NCBI RefSeq assembly: GCF_024346755.1
Contig: NZ_AP024861.1
Location: 3,782,001 to 3,846,000 of the forward strand
Direction: 5' to 3'
Source of the DNA: Vibrio aerogenes
GTDB lineage: Bacteria > Pseudomonadota > Gammaproteobacteria > Enterobacterales > Vibrionaceae
Length of the DNA: 64,000 bases
This document shows positions 15,977-25,674 of this stretch, piece after piece (the first letter of the stretch is position 1; the number at the start of each line of letters is the position of its first letter). The translations under genes and the position numbers were made by a program. Below the pieces are notes generated by a model. The model had not been told where the DNA came from. It saw only the letters and a list, made by a program, of their open reading frames with translations, and ran no database searches.

Positions 15977-16807
15977 TCAGCAAGAAATCTGACCATCAAA
16001 AACATGTGCAGTGGGTCCCGTCATATATAACGGCTTACCCGGCCCCTTCCACTGAATTTTCAGTGTGCCTCCCGGCAACCGGACCAAAACAGTCTCCTCA
16101 AGAGTCTCCTGAAGAATCCCGACAGCAACAGCAGCACAGGCACCACTTCCGCAAGCCTGAGTTTCCCCGGCACCACGTTCGTAAACCCTTAAATGAATTT
16201 CTCCGGGATGAACAATCTGCATAAACCCGGCATTCACCCGCTCGGGGAAACGTTCGTGTGATTCCAGCTGTGGCCCCATCGTATCAACATCGGCAGTCAA
16301 TACGTCGTCAACAACAGTCACAACATGCGGATTTCCCATACTGACGGCACCACAGAACAAAGTTTGCCCGCCTACACGTAAAATATAGGTTTTTTCCTGC
16401 TGTTTTGCTTTAAACGGAATTTTGTGAGGCGTGAAGTCCGGCACCCCCATGTTAACGGTAATCTGATCGTCTTCTTCGACTTTCAGAACCATTTTTCCTT
16501 TTTTGGTGCTGACGTGAATACTGAACTTATTCGTCAATCCTTTCATCCGGACAAAGCGGGCAAAACAGCGGGCACCATTGCCACATTGTTCAACTTCACT
16601 GCCATCCGCATTAAAAATCCGGTAATGAAAGTCAGTTTCAGGGTCGTAAGGGGCTTCAACGATCAATAGCTGGTCAAAACCGACCCCGGTGTGACGATCC
16701 GCCAGTCGGCGGATCAATTCAGGTGAAAAAAACACATTCTGGGTGATACAGTCAACGACCATAAAATCGTTACCCAGTCCATGCATTTTAGAAAAATGGA
16801 AGTGCAT
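15977..16807 (-). CDS. dapF: Diaminopimelate epimerase
   Basis: DapF interconverts LL- and meso-diaminopimelate, supplying lysine synthesis and peptidoglycan cross-bridges. The 276-residue protein has both catalytic cysteines in their motifs: C75 in EQCGNGARC and C219 in TQACGSGAC. The conserved start [15 protein letters not shown] and the closing [13 protein letters not shown] are present. The open frame continues upstream to 16846 into lysA, but the family start is the ATG at 16807, eight bases after the lysA stop. It uses no cofactor. It is cotranscribed with lysA, giving the last two steps of the pathway in one unit. Confidence 0.96.
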   Translation of the reverse strand: MHFHFSKMHGLGNDFMVVDCITQNVFFSPELIRRLADRHTGVGFDQLLIVEAPYDPETDFHYRIFNADGSEVEQCGNGARCFARFVRMKGLTNKFSIHVSTKKGKMVLKVEEDDQITVNMGVPDFTPHKIPFKAKQQEKTYILRVGGQTLFCGAVSMGNPHVVTVVDDVLTADVDTMGPQLESHERFPERVNAGFMQIVHPGEIHLRVYERGAGETQACGSGACAAVAVGILQETLEETVLVRLPGGTLKIQWKGPGKPLYMTGPTAHVFDGQISC

Positions 16808-16815
16808 AAAATTCT

Positions 16816-18066
16816 TTACTCCGGCAATTGGGTCTCCTGAGCCCACAAATCAGCAAGAGATTCCCGCTGACGAACCACATACGCCTGATCACCATCAATC
16901 ATAATTTCTGCAGCCCGTGGGCGGGTATTATAATTTGAAGACATCACAAATCCGTATGCACCGGCTGATCGGACAGCCAGAATATCACCTTCCTGAACAG
17001 ACAGACTGCGGTCTTTACCAAGGAAGTCGCTGGTTTCACACACAGGCCCGACAATATCATAGACAGTCTCTTGCCCTTCACGCGGAACAACAGGAATAAT
17101 CTCCTGCCATGCCTGATATAATGCGGGACGCATCAGATCATTCATCGCGGCATCAACAATCGCGAAATTTTTATGTTCCGTATGTTTCAGAAATTCCACT
17201 TTGGTCAGCAACAGTCCTGCATTGGCCGCAATCGCCCGGCCAGGCTCAAAGATCAGTTCGAGATTCTGATGATTCGATAAACGTGACAACAGCGTTTTAG
17301 CGTACTCAGATGGCTGAGGTGGTGTCTCATCATTATAGCTGACACCCAAACCGCCACCGACATCCAGATGATGAATCTCGATTCCTTCCGATTTCAGTTG
17401 CTCAATCAACGCTAACAGACGGTCGGTGGCATCAATGAATGGGTCGATATTCGTCAGCTGGGAACCGATATGGCAATCCATCCCCTGTACAGAAAGGTGC
17501 TCAAGTTGATTCGCTAAACGATAAACATCCACAGCACGATCAAAGGTGATACCAAATTTATTATCTCTCAACCCGGTAGAGATGTAAGGGTGGGTTTTTG
17601 CATCAACGTCCGGGTTAATCCGCAATGAAACCGGTGCAATTTTGCCAGATAATCCGGCAACCTTATTGAGTCTTTCCAACTCAGGTTCGGATTCGACATT
17701 GAAACATTTAATACCCAGCTCAAGGGCACGGCGCATTTCTGCTTCCGTTTTCCCCACCCCGGAGAAAACAATTTTTTCCGGATCGCCGCCAGCGGCGATC
17801 ACCCGCTCAAGCTCTCCGCCGGAAACAATGTCAAAGCCTGATCCCAGACGGGCCAGAACATTCAAAACACCGATATTTGAATTGGCTTTAACGGCATAAC
17901 AAACTAAATGCGGGTGATCACCAACCGCCTTATCAAATGCATGCCAGTGACGCTCCAGTGTCGCTCTGGAATAAACATACAAGGGCGTTCCGAAATCTTG
18001 TGCCAGTTCCGAAACAGTGACATCTTCGGCCCAAAGCTGGCCATCCCGGTAATTAAAGTAATCCAA
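16816..18066 (-). CDS. lysA: Diaminopimelate decarboxylase
   Basis: LysA decarboxylates meso-diaminopimelate to L-lysine using pyridoxal phosphate. The 416-residue alanine-racemase-fold protein has the cofactor lysine K60 in CYAVKANSN, the specificity and glycine loops [22 protein letters not shown] and FEPGRAI, and the dimer active-site cysteine in [12 protein letters not shown]. The order lptM-lysA-dapF on the minus strand is the standard gammaproteobacterial arrangement. There is no LysR-type lysR beside it, so regulation is not shown by the sequence. Confidence 0.97.
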   Translation of the reverse strand: MDYFNYRDGQLWAEDVTVSELAQDFGTPLYVYSRATLERHWHAFDKAVGDHPHLVCYAVKANSNIGVLNVLARLGSGFDIVSGGELERVIAAGGDPEKIVFSGVGKTEAEMRRALELGIKCFNVESEPELERLNKVAGLSGKIAPVSLRINPDVDAKTHPYISTGLRDNKFGITFDRAVDVYRLANQLEHLSVQGMDCHIGSQLTNIDPFIDATDRLLALIEQLKSEGIEIHHLDVGGGLGVSYNDETPPQPSEYAKTLLSRLSNHQNLELIFEPGRAIAANAGLLLTKVEFLKHTEHKNFAIVDAAMNDLMRPALYQAWQEIIPVVPREGQETVYDIVGPVCETSDFLGKDRSLSVQEGDILAVRSAGAYGFVMSSNYNTRPRAAEIMIDGDQAYVVRQRESLADLWAQETQLPE

Positions 18067-18094
18067 AATCTTTTCCCTTCACACTAATTGATGA

Positions 18095-18214
18095 TTATGG
18101 CTGAGATTGCTCATTTTGAGGCTTATCTGCCGGCATATATAAGGCACCCGTTTGCCCGCAGCCAGACAATGCTAACAAGCAGAGTAACAAAAATGCCGTC
18201 AACTTTTTATTCAT
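18095..18214 (-). CDS. lptM: LPS-assembly small lipoprotein LptM (YifL)
   Basis: This 39-residue gene is easily missed by length filters. Its product starts MNKKLTAFLLLCLLALSGC, a lipoprotein signal with lipobox LSGC, followed by GQTGALYMP, the conserved motif of LptM/YifL after the acylated cysteine. LptM binds the LptD-LptE translocon in the outer membrane and helps its disulfide maturation. It lies upstream of lysA on the same strand, exactly as in E. coli, and divergent from cyaY. The tail after the conserved GQTGALYMP motif is hydrophilic and variable. Confidence 0.93.
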   Translation of the reverse strand: MNKKLTAFLLLCLLALSGCGQTGALYMPADKPQNEQSQP

Positions 18215-18290
18215 TTTGTATATATCGTGATTATTTATTCAATGCCCTCTATAATCGCACCAGATTCAGGAAAAGCAATAGGACATCAGA

Positions 18291-18605
18291 ATGAACGATA
18301 CTGAATTTCATCAATATGTTGACCAGCAAATGGAATGCATTGAGCAGTTAATTGATGATTCCGGCGCCGATATAGATTATGAAACAACCGGGAATGTCAT
18401 GACGCTTGATTTTGAGGATCGCAGCCAGATCATTATCAACCGTCAGGAGCCGATGCACGAGATATGGCTTGCGTCCAAATCGGGTGGGTTTCATTTTCAG
18501 TATACAAACAATCAGTGGATTTGTTCGAAAACAGGTCTGGAACTAACGGAACTGGTCAGACAGGAATGTGAAAAACACGCCGACGAAACCATTGAATGGG
18601 AATAA
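18291..18605 (+). CDS. cyaY: Frataxin-like iron-binding protein CyaY
   Basis: The 104-residue bacterial frataxin modulates iron-sulfur cluster assembly by the Isc machinery as an iron-binding regulator. An acidic first helix (EFHQYVDQQMECIEQLIDDSGADIDYE) would bind iron, and the beta sheet contains VMTLDFEDRSQIIINRQ and EIWLASKSGGFHF, then the C-terminal helix region. Length and order fit the family. It is convergent with cyaA, with one base between the two stop codons, and divergent from lptM, the usual gammaproteobacterial placement. Confidence 0.96.
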   Translation: MNDTEFHQYVDQQMECIEQLIDDSGADIDYETTGNVMTLDFEDRSQIIINRQEPMHEIWLASKSGGFHFQYTNNQWICSKTGLELTELVRQECEKHADETIEWE

Positions 18606-18606
18606 A

Positions 18607-21156
18607 TCAGCCAAACCGCTGTTGTGAGAGAGAGTCCGCTCCCCGCTCAGCAGAGCCGGATGATGATTGACTACGACACGGAATGACATGACTACACCCG
18701 TTGTCTTCAGGGTGTAGTATCTGGTAGTACTGCGGCAGATTAAAGTTGATAAATTTAGAGGAGACTTTATTCTCGTCACGCATCGAGGTGTAGAAGTTAT
18801 TCAGGCTTGAAACCATATCATCTTTACTGCCACTGAACTGATGGTACACTTCAACACGGTTCGACTCATCCAGAACGTAGATATTAAAACCTTTCTCCGA
18901 ATCTTCGAAGAAAAACTGAATCAGTCCCTCACTGGCAAAGCCGTCAATCACATCCGGTAAATTGAAGTCCTGCTCCCGATCAATCATCAGCAAAGGCGAA
19001 CCATTGACTTTATTAATGGAAATACTGCGGTAAAAATCGACTGAATTTTCCAGCCGCTGAACAGAAACACCCCGGCGTTCAAAAAAGAAACCATACATCT
19101 GCCCCTGAACGCGCAATGCTTTGAAACGACGACGCTTCATCTGATCGATTGGTTTTAACCTTAAATCAATACATTCCGCTAACAGCTGATAAATCGCATT
19201 CCGGATCACGCCACGTAAATTCTGACTGTAGCAAAAAACATCCACAGACTCCGGAGGAAGCGCATCCTGATGCATTTTACATAACATGGTTTTCAGCGCA
19301 TCAAGAATGGATGTTTCACCTTCAAAATGCAGCGTACGGACCTCATGCCATGAATTCCGGTAAACTAAATCAATACTGCCGACCAAACATTGCTGTTCCC
19401 TGCCAAAGCTGAGGATATCGACTGTCTTTAAATCAATTTTGAGCGTTTTCCCGGAAATATGACAAGTTGGGTCCTGCTCGAAATTAATAAACATGGCTAA
19501 TTGATTAATCTCACAGGGGCTCGCCAGTGCCTGCATTGTCGGCCTGCGTTTATTTAACGAAAAGGTATTCCGTAAATCACTGACCATCTGATATAACTTG
19601 TCAATGTCCAGTTGCCCATCACGAATCACCGCATCAAGCCGGGTTGATTCGGTGATCAGCCCATTAAAAAATGCCCACGCGACCAGTTTACTCAAATACT
19701 CGTGATGTTCTAAATACCGGTGACCGATAATCCGCTCCGGAATCAACGGTTGTTTGTAGAGATACCAGCCATCCGGATTCACCCGCCCTTCCTGCACTTC
19801 GATAAATGATAAATCCGATTCATGTAAATCGGGAGAAATCTGAGGATTCAGCAGCGTTACTTTTCCCGGCAAAATTTCAAACGCTGTATACAACTTCCGG
19901 GCAAGAATAGAAATATCCTGTGGACTGATAGATGAAGTGATATCGTTACGGCGCGCAAACTGGATTAAATTACGATAGCTTTGCATTAAAGCATCCAGTA
20001 AATCACTGTGAACAATTTTCACCTGTTCCACTTTCCAGTTCCGCCGGTTATCAAGACCTTCGATCTCTTCAGCCGTCCATCCCCAGGATTCTGACAACTC
20101 TTGTAGTGCCGCCCGTCGCCAGGGCATGGAACCCACTCCCGGCTCACGGGATAATTTCTCATGTGTTTTCAGGTAGAAACAGCGCCGAACCAAATCAAGC
20201 CGTGTCTGATCATTGATTCGCTCGAGATACAGCGTGACTTTCTCAAGCATCAGATAATACGAATCAATACCATATAACTCAGGTTCATGGGTAAAAAACC
20301 GGCGCTTACTGTCGATACTCAACAGTTGTGTGTGCGGGTATTCCCATGAATAGGCTTCAAGCAGAATGGCTTTCAGAACAGACTTATAGGGTGAGTCAAT
20401 ACTCTTATAAAGCTGCCAGAGATTGGCTCCGAAATACTCTTCAGCAGGTATATGATTCAACCGGCCAAAATCGAACCACTCGTCACAGTTAATATAGGAC
20501 TTTTGACATAGCTGCTGCGTGTACTCGTCATAGCACTCTTCCATCTCTGGCGGAACAATTTGCCACAGCAGACGTTTTCCTGCTAAACGTACAGCAGAAC
20601 GATAAAACTCATCCAATAACAATAAATGCTGGGAAGAGCCGCAATTTTCACCCGTCATTTCTTCTGAATGCTGATGACGAAAACGCTGCTCATCCATGAT
20701 AAAGAAGTTCGCTTCAACCCCCTGAGTTTTTGCCCAGTCAGTCAGCAACAAACATTTTTTGGAGAGCTTTTCTCTCAGCTCCAGCCCCATAGAAGAATGA
20801 ATGCATACCCAAACATCCAGATCGCTGGATGTGCTCTGGCCAATGGAGGAAGTACTTCCCATCGTGTACAAACCGAGGATGCCTGGCACCGGCTCCTGAT
20901 ACAGAGAATGACCCAAAGTGAGCTCTGTATCGCTGATAAAGCGTTGCTGATATTCGTCGGGCTCAAACCCCCAGACACCAGAAGGAACATCTTGATTGTA
21001 ATAACCGGGAATTGCAGGATGATTGAAATGAAAAAGTGCGGGAATAAGGCGAAATACACGTTGACTTTGAAGATCCATCAATGCAAGCGCACGCTCAGTG
21101 CGCAGCTGATTCAGATGATCCAATCTTTCTATCAAAGTCTCAGTATAGCTTAGCAA
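18607..21156 (-). CDS. cyaA: Class I adenylate cyclase
   Basis: CyaA makes cyclic AMP, the partner of CRP in carbon catabolite control. The 849-residue protein matches enterobacterial CyaA end to end. The N-terminal catalytic half begins LSYTETLIERLDHLNQLRTERAL and contains GSTSSIGQSTSSDLDVWVC, the nucleotidyltransferase G-S and D-x-D site of class I cyclases. The C-terminal half is the glucose-responsive regulatory part. The start codon is TTG, as in E. coli where it limits translation; AAGGAAA sits eight bases before it. A CRP-like site lies in the divergent region shared with hemC, which would allow feedback on cAMP synthesis. Confidence 0.97.
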   Translation of the reverse strand: MLSYTETLIERLDHLNQLRTERALALMDLQSQRVFRLIPALFHFNHPAIPGYYNQDVPSGVWGFEPDEYQQRFISDTELTLGHSLYQEPVPGILGLYTMGSTSSIGQSTSSDLDVWVCIHSSMGLELREKLSKKCLLLTDWAKTQGVEANFFIMDEQRFRHQHSEEMTGENCGSSQHLLLLDEFYRSAVRLAGKRLLWQIVPPEMEECYDEYTQQLCQKSYINCDEWFDFGRLNHIPAEEYFGANLWQLYKSIDSPYKSVLKAILLEAYSWEYPHTQLLSIDSKRRFFTHEPELYGIDSYYLMLEKVTLYLERINDQTRLDLVRRCFYLKTHEKLSREPGVGSMPWRRAALQELSESWGWTAEEIEGLDNRRNWKVEQVKIVHSDLLDALMQSYRNLIQFARRNDITSSISPQDISILARKLYTAFEILPGKVTLLNPQISPDLHESDLSFIEVQEGRVNPDGWYLYKQPLIPERIIGHRYLEHHEYLSKLVAWAFFNGLITESTRLDAVIRDGQLDIDKLYQMVSDLRNTFSLNKRRPTMQALASPCEINQLAMFINFEQDPTCHISGKTLKIDLKTVDILSFGREQQCLVGSIDLVYRNSWHEVRTLHFEGETSILDALKTMLCKMHQDALPPESVDVFCYSQNLRGVIRNAIYQLLAECIDLRLKPIDQMKRRRFKALRVQGQMYGFFFERRGVSVQRLENSVDFYRSISINKVNGSPLLMIDREQDFNLPDVIDGFASEGLIQFFFEDSEKGFNIYVLDESNRVEVYHQFSGSKDDMVSSLNNFYTSMRDENKVSSKFINFNLPQYYQILHPEDNGCSHVIPCRSQSSSGSAERGADSLSQQRFG

Positions 21157-21493
21157 GGGAAATTTCCTTGGTTAAATACAGTCTGTAAAATTGTTCACTA
21201 CCTGCACGACATCGCAGAAAAAACGTGATCAATGTATCATTTTATTTATCTATGGTAAAGAATTAGCCAGTGGCCATACAGGGAAATACGACCTACTTCA
21301 CCAAATTATCAATATTCTTGTGTGTCACTACTAAATAATAGCCCATTCTATAAACAAGAGCTACATCACAAAAATAAAATAATGCGACTCAATATTCAAC
21401 CAGATTCACTAATTTATTCTTGATTTTCGATTTTTATGAAAAGAATGTTAGGATGACTTAAAGGCCTTCAGCGATTCAACATCAGAAATAATT
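21157..21493. other. Divergent promoter region between cyaA and hemC
   Basis: This 337-base A+T-rich region holds the start signals for both genes. A CRP-like palindrome is listed separately. No other gene is visible. The 170 bases nearest hemC are A+T-rich and would hold its promoter, but no single -10/-35 pair stands out. Confidence 0.6.
21222..21243. promoter_or_regulatory. CRP-like binding site upstream of cyaA
   Basis: AACGTGATCAATGTATCATT matches the GTGAT-N6-ATCAC form of the CRP consensus with one mismatch in the right half. It lies 66-87 bases upstream of the cyaA TTG. In E. coli cyaA is repressed by cAMP-CRP at a site near its promoter. The distance here is compatible but the promoter has not been mapped. 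Confidence 0.5.
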
Positions 21494-22438
21494 ATGACCA
21501 ATATCCGTCCAGTCCGCATTGCAACACGAAAAAGTCCACTTGCTCTTTGGCAGGCAGAATATGTAAAAGCAGCACTGCTCAGGAAACACCCTGAGTTGAC
21601 TGTTGAGCTGGTCACAATGACCACAAAAGGAGATGTCATCTTAGACACGCCACTCGCAAAAGTTGGTGGTAAAGGACTTTTCGTCAAAGAACTTGAAGTG
21701 GCAATACTCGAAGGGCGGGCAGATCTTGCGGTTCACTCCATGAAAGATGTCCCCGTCGATTTTCCTTCCGGACTGGGGCTTGTGACGATTTGTGAACGGG
21801 ATGATCCGAGGGATGCGTTTGTTTCAAATACATTTTCTTCTGTTGATGCACTCCCGCAGGGAGCCATCGTCGGTACATGTAGCCTGCGCCGACAGTGTCA
21901 GCTGAAATCTTATCGCCCGGATCTGATTATCAGGGAACTGAGAGGCAATGTCGGCACCCGGCTGGGTAAACTGGATGCGGGGGATTTTGACGCGATTATT
22001 CTGGCGGCTGCAGGGTTAAAGCGCTTGCAACTGGAAGAAAGAATTAAAAGTTATTTATCACCGGAAAACTCACTGCCAGCGGTTGGTCAGGGGGCCATAG
22101 GCATTGAATGCAGACTTGATGATGTCTGGCTGCGGGAAAAACTTGAAGTTTTGAATCACGATGAAACTTCAGATCGTGTTCTCTGTGAGCGGGCGATGAA
22201 TCTGACACTTGAAGGTGGATGTCAGGTACCAATCGGAAGTTATGCCATTCTGGAGAACAATGAACTATGGCTCAGAGCACTGGTCGGTGAACCCGATGGC
22301 AGCAAAATTATCCGTGGAGAAATACGCGGTCCACGGCAAGAAGCTGAAAAGCTGGGTATGACGCTGGCAAAACAACTGATTCAGGATGGCGCTCAAGAGA
22401 TACTCAACCGCCTGAGTCATACAACAGAGCCCTCATGA
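21494..22438 (+). CDS. hemC: Hydroxymethylbilane synthase (porphobilinogen deaminase)
   Basis: HemC joins four porphobilinogen molecules into hydroxymethylbilane in haem, sirohaem and cobalamin synthesis. In the 314-residue protein the dipyrromethane cofactor cysteine is C243 in [10 protein letters not shown]. The catalytic aspartate is in [10 protein letters not shown] (D85), and the arginine-rich pyrrole-binding segment is [10 protein letters not shown] plus [11 protein letters not shown]. It is the first gene of hemCDXY and overlaps hemD by four bases (ATGA). Cytosolic. Confidence 0.97.
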   Translation: MTNIRPVRIATRKSPLALWQAEYVKAALLRKHPELTVELVTMTTKGDVILDTPLAKVGGKGLFVKELEVAILEGRADLAVHSMKDVPVDFPSGLGLVTICERDDPRDAFVSNTFSSVDALPQGAIVGTCSLRRQCQLKSYRPDLIIRELRGNVGTRLGKLDAGDFDAIILAAAGLKRLQLEERIKSYLSPENSLPAVGQGAIGIECRLDDVWLREKLEVLNHDETSDRVLCERAMNLTLEGGCQVPIGSYAILENNELWLRALVGEPDGSKIIRGEIRGPRQEAEKLGMTLAKQLIQDGAQEILNRLSHTTEPS

Positions 22439-23172
22439 GCATACTTGTCATCCGCCCGCATCCACACGGAGAAGACCTGTGTAAGCAACTTGATCAGCAT
22501 GGTCTTCCCGCTATTCATCTGCCGCTCGTCCGCTTTAACAGAGGACGAGACTGCCCGAAAATCATCCCCCTGACAGAACAAAGCCAAATAATTATTGCCG
22601 TAAGTCAGCAGGCTGTCATGTTTAGCCACGAATATCTCACAGCGCTTGATTACAAGTGGCCGGAACACATCAGATATCTTGCCATTGGTCAAAAAACTGC
22701 ACAACTTTTGAGTAAATTTACCCAACAACCGGTAAACTACCCCGGAATTAGTGACAGCGAACACTTTATCGGACTTCCGGAACTTCAGAATCTCTCTGGT
22801 ATCTCAATAGTGATACTCCGGGGAAATAGTGGCAGAGAGCTCATCGCTCAGGAGTTAAAGAAACGGGGAGCCAAGATAAACTATTGCGAAGTTTATCAAC
22901 GGGAAATGGTGCCGTTTAATGCGGAAAAAATGGTACAACAATGGCAGAATGCAGCGATAGACCATATCGTCGTGACCAGTGCTTCTCAACTCAGCTTTTT
23001 TGTTTCGCAAATACCTGATTTTTGCCACCCATGGCTATTTGATCGGATATTACTTGTCCCTGGTTTGCGTATAGAAGAAATTGCACAAAACATGGGATTC
23101 AAACATATTATCGTGGTGGGTAGCGCCAGCAATTCAGATTTAGTGGCTGCACTTCAGCCCCAGAAAGAGTGA
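22435..23172 (+). CDS. hemD: Uroporphyrinogen-III synthase
   Basis: HemD cyclises hydroxymethylbilane with inversion of ring D, giving uroporphyrinogen III. The sequence of this family is poorly conserved. The 245-residue protein shows the expected two-lobe pattern: an initial [17 protein letters not shown], then [46 protein letters not shown] and [11 protein letters not shown]. It is coupled to hemC by an ATGA overlap and followed after 12 bases by hemX. The family assignment rests on both motifs and operon position. Confidence 0.93.
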   Translation: MSILVIRPHPHGEDLCKQLDQHGLPAIHLPLVRFNRGRDCPKIIPLTEQSQIIIAVSQQAVMFSHEYLTALDYKWPEHIRYLAIGQKTAQLLSKFTQQPVNYPGISDSEHFIGLPELQNLSGISIVILRGNSGRELIAQELKKRGAKINYCEVYQREMVPFNAEKMVQQWQNAAIDHIVVTSASQLSFFVSQIPDFCHPWLFDRILLVPGLRIEEIAQNMGFKHIIVVGSASNSDLVAALQPQKE

Positions 23173-23184
23173 TAGGAACCATCA

Positions 23185-24366
23185 ATGACTGATAAAAAAA
23201 ATCAACCTGAAAAACAGCAGCCAAAAGACAGTAAGCCAGAGTCTCAGGTATCACCGGCTCAGGGACAGACATCTTCAGGCACGACACAGCACACTTCCGG
23301 TTCTTCAGCAAAAACATCCACTCCAAAACAAAAAGATAAAGCAACACCAGGAACCGGGCTTGCCAAAACAGCCATTATTCTCAGCCTGATTCTTGCCGGT
23401 GGGATGGGGGCATATGTTTACCACATACAGAAGAATTATCAGACCCAGATAGCCAGCCTTCAGCAACAACTTCAGAATTCAGTCTCTGAACTCAATCAAC
23501 AAGTCACCTCACAAGACCAATCGACCCAGGAAAAACTGGTCCAGACATCCAATAAATTCGATACACTGCTGAACCAACAGCAAAAAAGTCTTGAGAGCCT
23601 TCAGCTGGCACTGGCTGATATGAAGGGCCGTCGTCCGAATGACTGGCTGCTGGCTGAATCTGACTATCTGGTCAAACTTGCCGGAAGAAAACTCTTTCTC
23701 GAACATGATGTTCAAAGCGCGACATTGTTAATGGAAAGTGCAGATCAACGCATTGCCGCCCTGAACGACCCGAGTCTTGTGCCGTTGCGCAAATCAATGG
23801 CCCATGACATCACAACGCTCAAGGCCGTTCCGCTGATAGACAAAGATGGTTTGGTACTGCGTCTGACCAGCCTGCAACAACAGATCAAACAATTACCGCT
23901 CGCGAATGCAATTCTGCCGGACGCACCTGAAATACAGAAAGAAGAAGTGACTGAGAATATCAGTGACTGGCAACATAACCTGCTGACTTCAGCGAAAGAT
24001 TTTGTCAATAATTTCATCACGTTCCGAACCAGAGACGGTAATGTCATTCCACTGCTTTCTCCAAAGCAGGACTTCTACTTAAGAGAAAATTTAAAAGCGA
24101 AACTGGAAACAGCAATTCGCGCGGTTTACGACGAACAGCAAGCGGTATACAGCACAGCGCTTTCAACTGCCAGAGAGTGGTCGGTGTCTTTCCTGAATCA
24201 GGAAAACAATCATGTACAGCAATTCAATCATATGCTGGAAACGCTCAGTAAGAAAAATATTCAGGTCAACTACCCGGTCAAACTGGAATCACAGAGTCAG
24301 TTGACTGATATTATTAATACACGTCTGCGCAAAGAAGTAACCAGTTTGACGGAGGATGATTCATGA
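23185..24366 (+). CDS. hemX: HemX, membrane protein of the haem operon
   Basis: The 393-residue protein has a hydrophilic N-terminal tail rich in Q, S, P, T and K (about residues 1-55) and one membrane segment (TAIILSLILAGGMGAYVYHI). A predicted periplasmic coiled coil follows (IASLQQQLQNSVSELNQQV). The HemX family domain includes RRPNDWLLAESDYLVKLAGRKLFLEHD. It is often mislabelled uroporphyrinogen-III methyltransferase, but it lacks the SAM-binding methylase domain. It may hold haem enzymes at the membrane together with HemY. It overlaps hemY by four bases (ATGA) and is preceded by AGGAACC. Confidence 0.94.
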   Translation: MTDKKNQPEKQQPKDSKPESQVSPAQGQTSSGTTQHTSGSSAKTSTPKQKDKATPGTGLAKTAIILSLILAGGMGAYVYHIQKNYQTQIASLQQQLQNSVSELNQQVTSQDQSTQEKLVQTSNKFDTLLNQQQKSLESLQLALADMKGRRPNDWLLAESDYLVKLAGRKLFLEHDVQSATLLMESADQRIAALNDPSLVPLRKSMAHDITTLKAVPLIDKDGLVLRLTSLQQQIKQLPLANAILPDAPEIQKEEVTENISDWQHNLLTSAKDFVNNFITFRTRDGNVIPLLSPKQDFYLRENLKAKLETAIRAVYDEQQAVYSTALSTAREWSVSFLNQENNHVQQFNHMLETLSKKNIQVNYPVKLESQSQLTDIINTRLRKEVTSLTEDDS

Positions 24367-25559
24367 TTCGTTCAATCTTTCTGTTTGTTGTTCTCGGCAT
24401 CGGTTTATTTGTCGGCACTCAGTATGCAGGACAGCAAGGCTACGTTTTAATTTCTGCTGCTGGTAAAACGATTGAAATGAGTGTGACATCACTTGTCGTC
24501 ATGATTATTGTTTTACTGGCAATCCTGTTCGGCCTTGAATTTCTGATTAAAAAAGTCCTGAATACAACCACTTCAACCTGGAACTGGTTTGGTGAACGGA
24601 AGCTGAAAAAGTCCCGCCGGTTCACCAATGAAGGTATCGTCAAACTCATTGAAGGTGACTGGAAACTCGCAGAAAAAAAAGTCACCCGGTTGGCGAAAAA
24701 TCATGATATGCCTTTACTATGCTATCTCATTGCTTCCGAGGCAGCATTAGAGCAGGGAAATAATCAAAAAAGGGAACATTATTTATCTCTGGCCTCACAG
24801 CAAAAAGATTCAACACTTGCTGTGGAACTGACGAAAGCGAGACAATACATTAAAGAGAAGAATTATCAGGCAGCACAAAAAATTGTCTCTGAGTTATCAA
24901 CACATTATCCATCCAATCCGGTTGTGCTCACCCTGCTGAAAAGTACTTACTACCAGTTACAACAATGGCCTGAATTACTCTATCTGTTGCCTCAGCTCAA
25001 AAAACGTAAGTTAATTGAAGATGATGAATTACAAAAACTAAAAGTTGAAGCACATTGCCAACAACTCTCACAGGCAGCAAATCAACTGAATCAGGAAGGG
25101 TTACAGGAACACTGGAATCAACTTGCAAGAAAAACCAAATCACAACCCGAAATTCTGACGCATTATATTCGATTGCTGATTAAGCATAATGAAGATTCCC
25201 AAGCCTTCAAACTCATCAAAGAACAACTGAAAAAACAACCTGAATCTCTGTTAAGTACACTTCTTCCCGAACTCAATCTTGAGCCACCTCAGGCTGAATC
25301 TGCAATAAAGCTGCTTAAAGACATGGTTCAAAGTAATGAACATAATGCTGAAGCTCAGAGTGCCTTAGGCCGGTTCTATATGAAACAGCAACAGTGGAGC
25401 AGAGCTCAAACCTGTTTTGAAACCGCGTTAAGAGGCAGAAGTCAGATATCAGATTATCGTTATCTGGCACAAGCTCTGGAATACCAAAACATGGCACAGG
25501 CAGCTCACGATGTCAGTCAGAAAGCATTAAGCCTCGCAAGTGCTACAGATATAAAATGA
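24363..25559 (+). CDS. hemY: HemY, TPR membrane protein of the haem operon
   Basis: The 398-residue HemY-type protein has two N-terminal membrane segments (about 1-22 and 38-62) and a long cytoplasmic helical domain of tetratricopeptide character, ending NAEAQSALGRFYMKQQQWSRAQTCFETAL. In proteobacteria HemY accompanies HemX and is needed for normal haem levels; the gammaproteobacterial HemY is unrelated to the Bacillus protoporphyrinogen oxidase of the same name. It is the last gene of hemCDXY and is followed by a strong terminator. Confidence 0.94.
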   Translation: MIRSIFLFVVLGIGLFVGTQYAGQQGYVLISAAGKTIEMSVTSLVVMIIVLLAILFGLEFLIKKVLNTTTSTWNWFGERKLKKSRRFTNEGIVKLIEGDWKLAEKKVTRLAKNHDMPLLCYLIASEAALEQGNNQKREHYLSLASQQKDSTLAVELTKARQYIKEKNYQAAQKIVSELSTHYPSNPVVLTLLKSTYYQLQQWPELLYLLPQLKKRKLIEDDELQKLKVEAHCQQLSQAANQLNQEGLQEHWNQLARKTKSQPEILTHYIRLLIKHNEDSQAFKLIKEQLKKQPESLLSTLLPELNLEPPQAESAIKLLKDMVQSNEHNAEAQSALGRFYMKQQQWSRAQTCFETALRGRSQISDYRYLAQALEYQNMAQAAHDVSQKALSLASATDIK

Positions 25560-25584
25560 AGAGACAACAGAACAAAACAAAACA

Positions 25585-25616
25585 AAAAGCCAGTAACACG
25601 CTTACTGGCTTTTTTA
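25585..25616 (+). terminator. Rho-independent terminator of hemCDXY
   Basis: AGCCAGTAA and TTACTGGCT form a perfect nine-base-pair stem around CACGC, followed by a run of Ts on the plus strand. The A-rich left flank means it may also act on the minus strand for hemN. Confidence 0.93.
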
Positions 25617-25674
25617 TTTCATCAATCGCTTTAATTTCGTAAATATCTATATAGCGTGATAGCGTGAGAAATGA

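Noticed and set aside
23185..24366. Uroporphyrinogen-III C-methyltransferase label for hemX
   Set aside because: The protein lacks the SAM-binding methylase domain; the label is a common annotation error.
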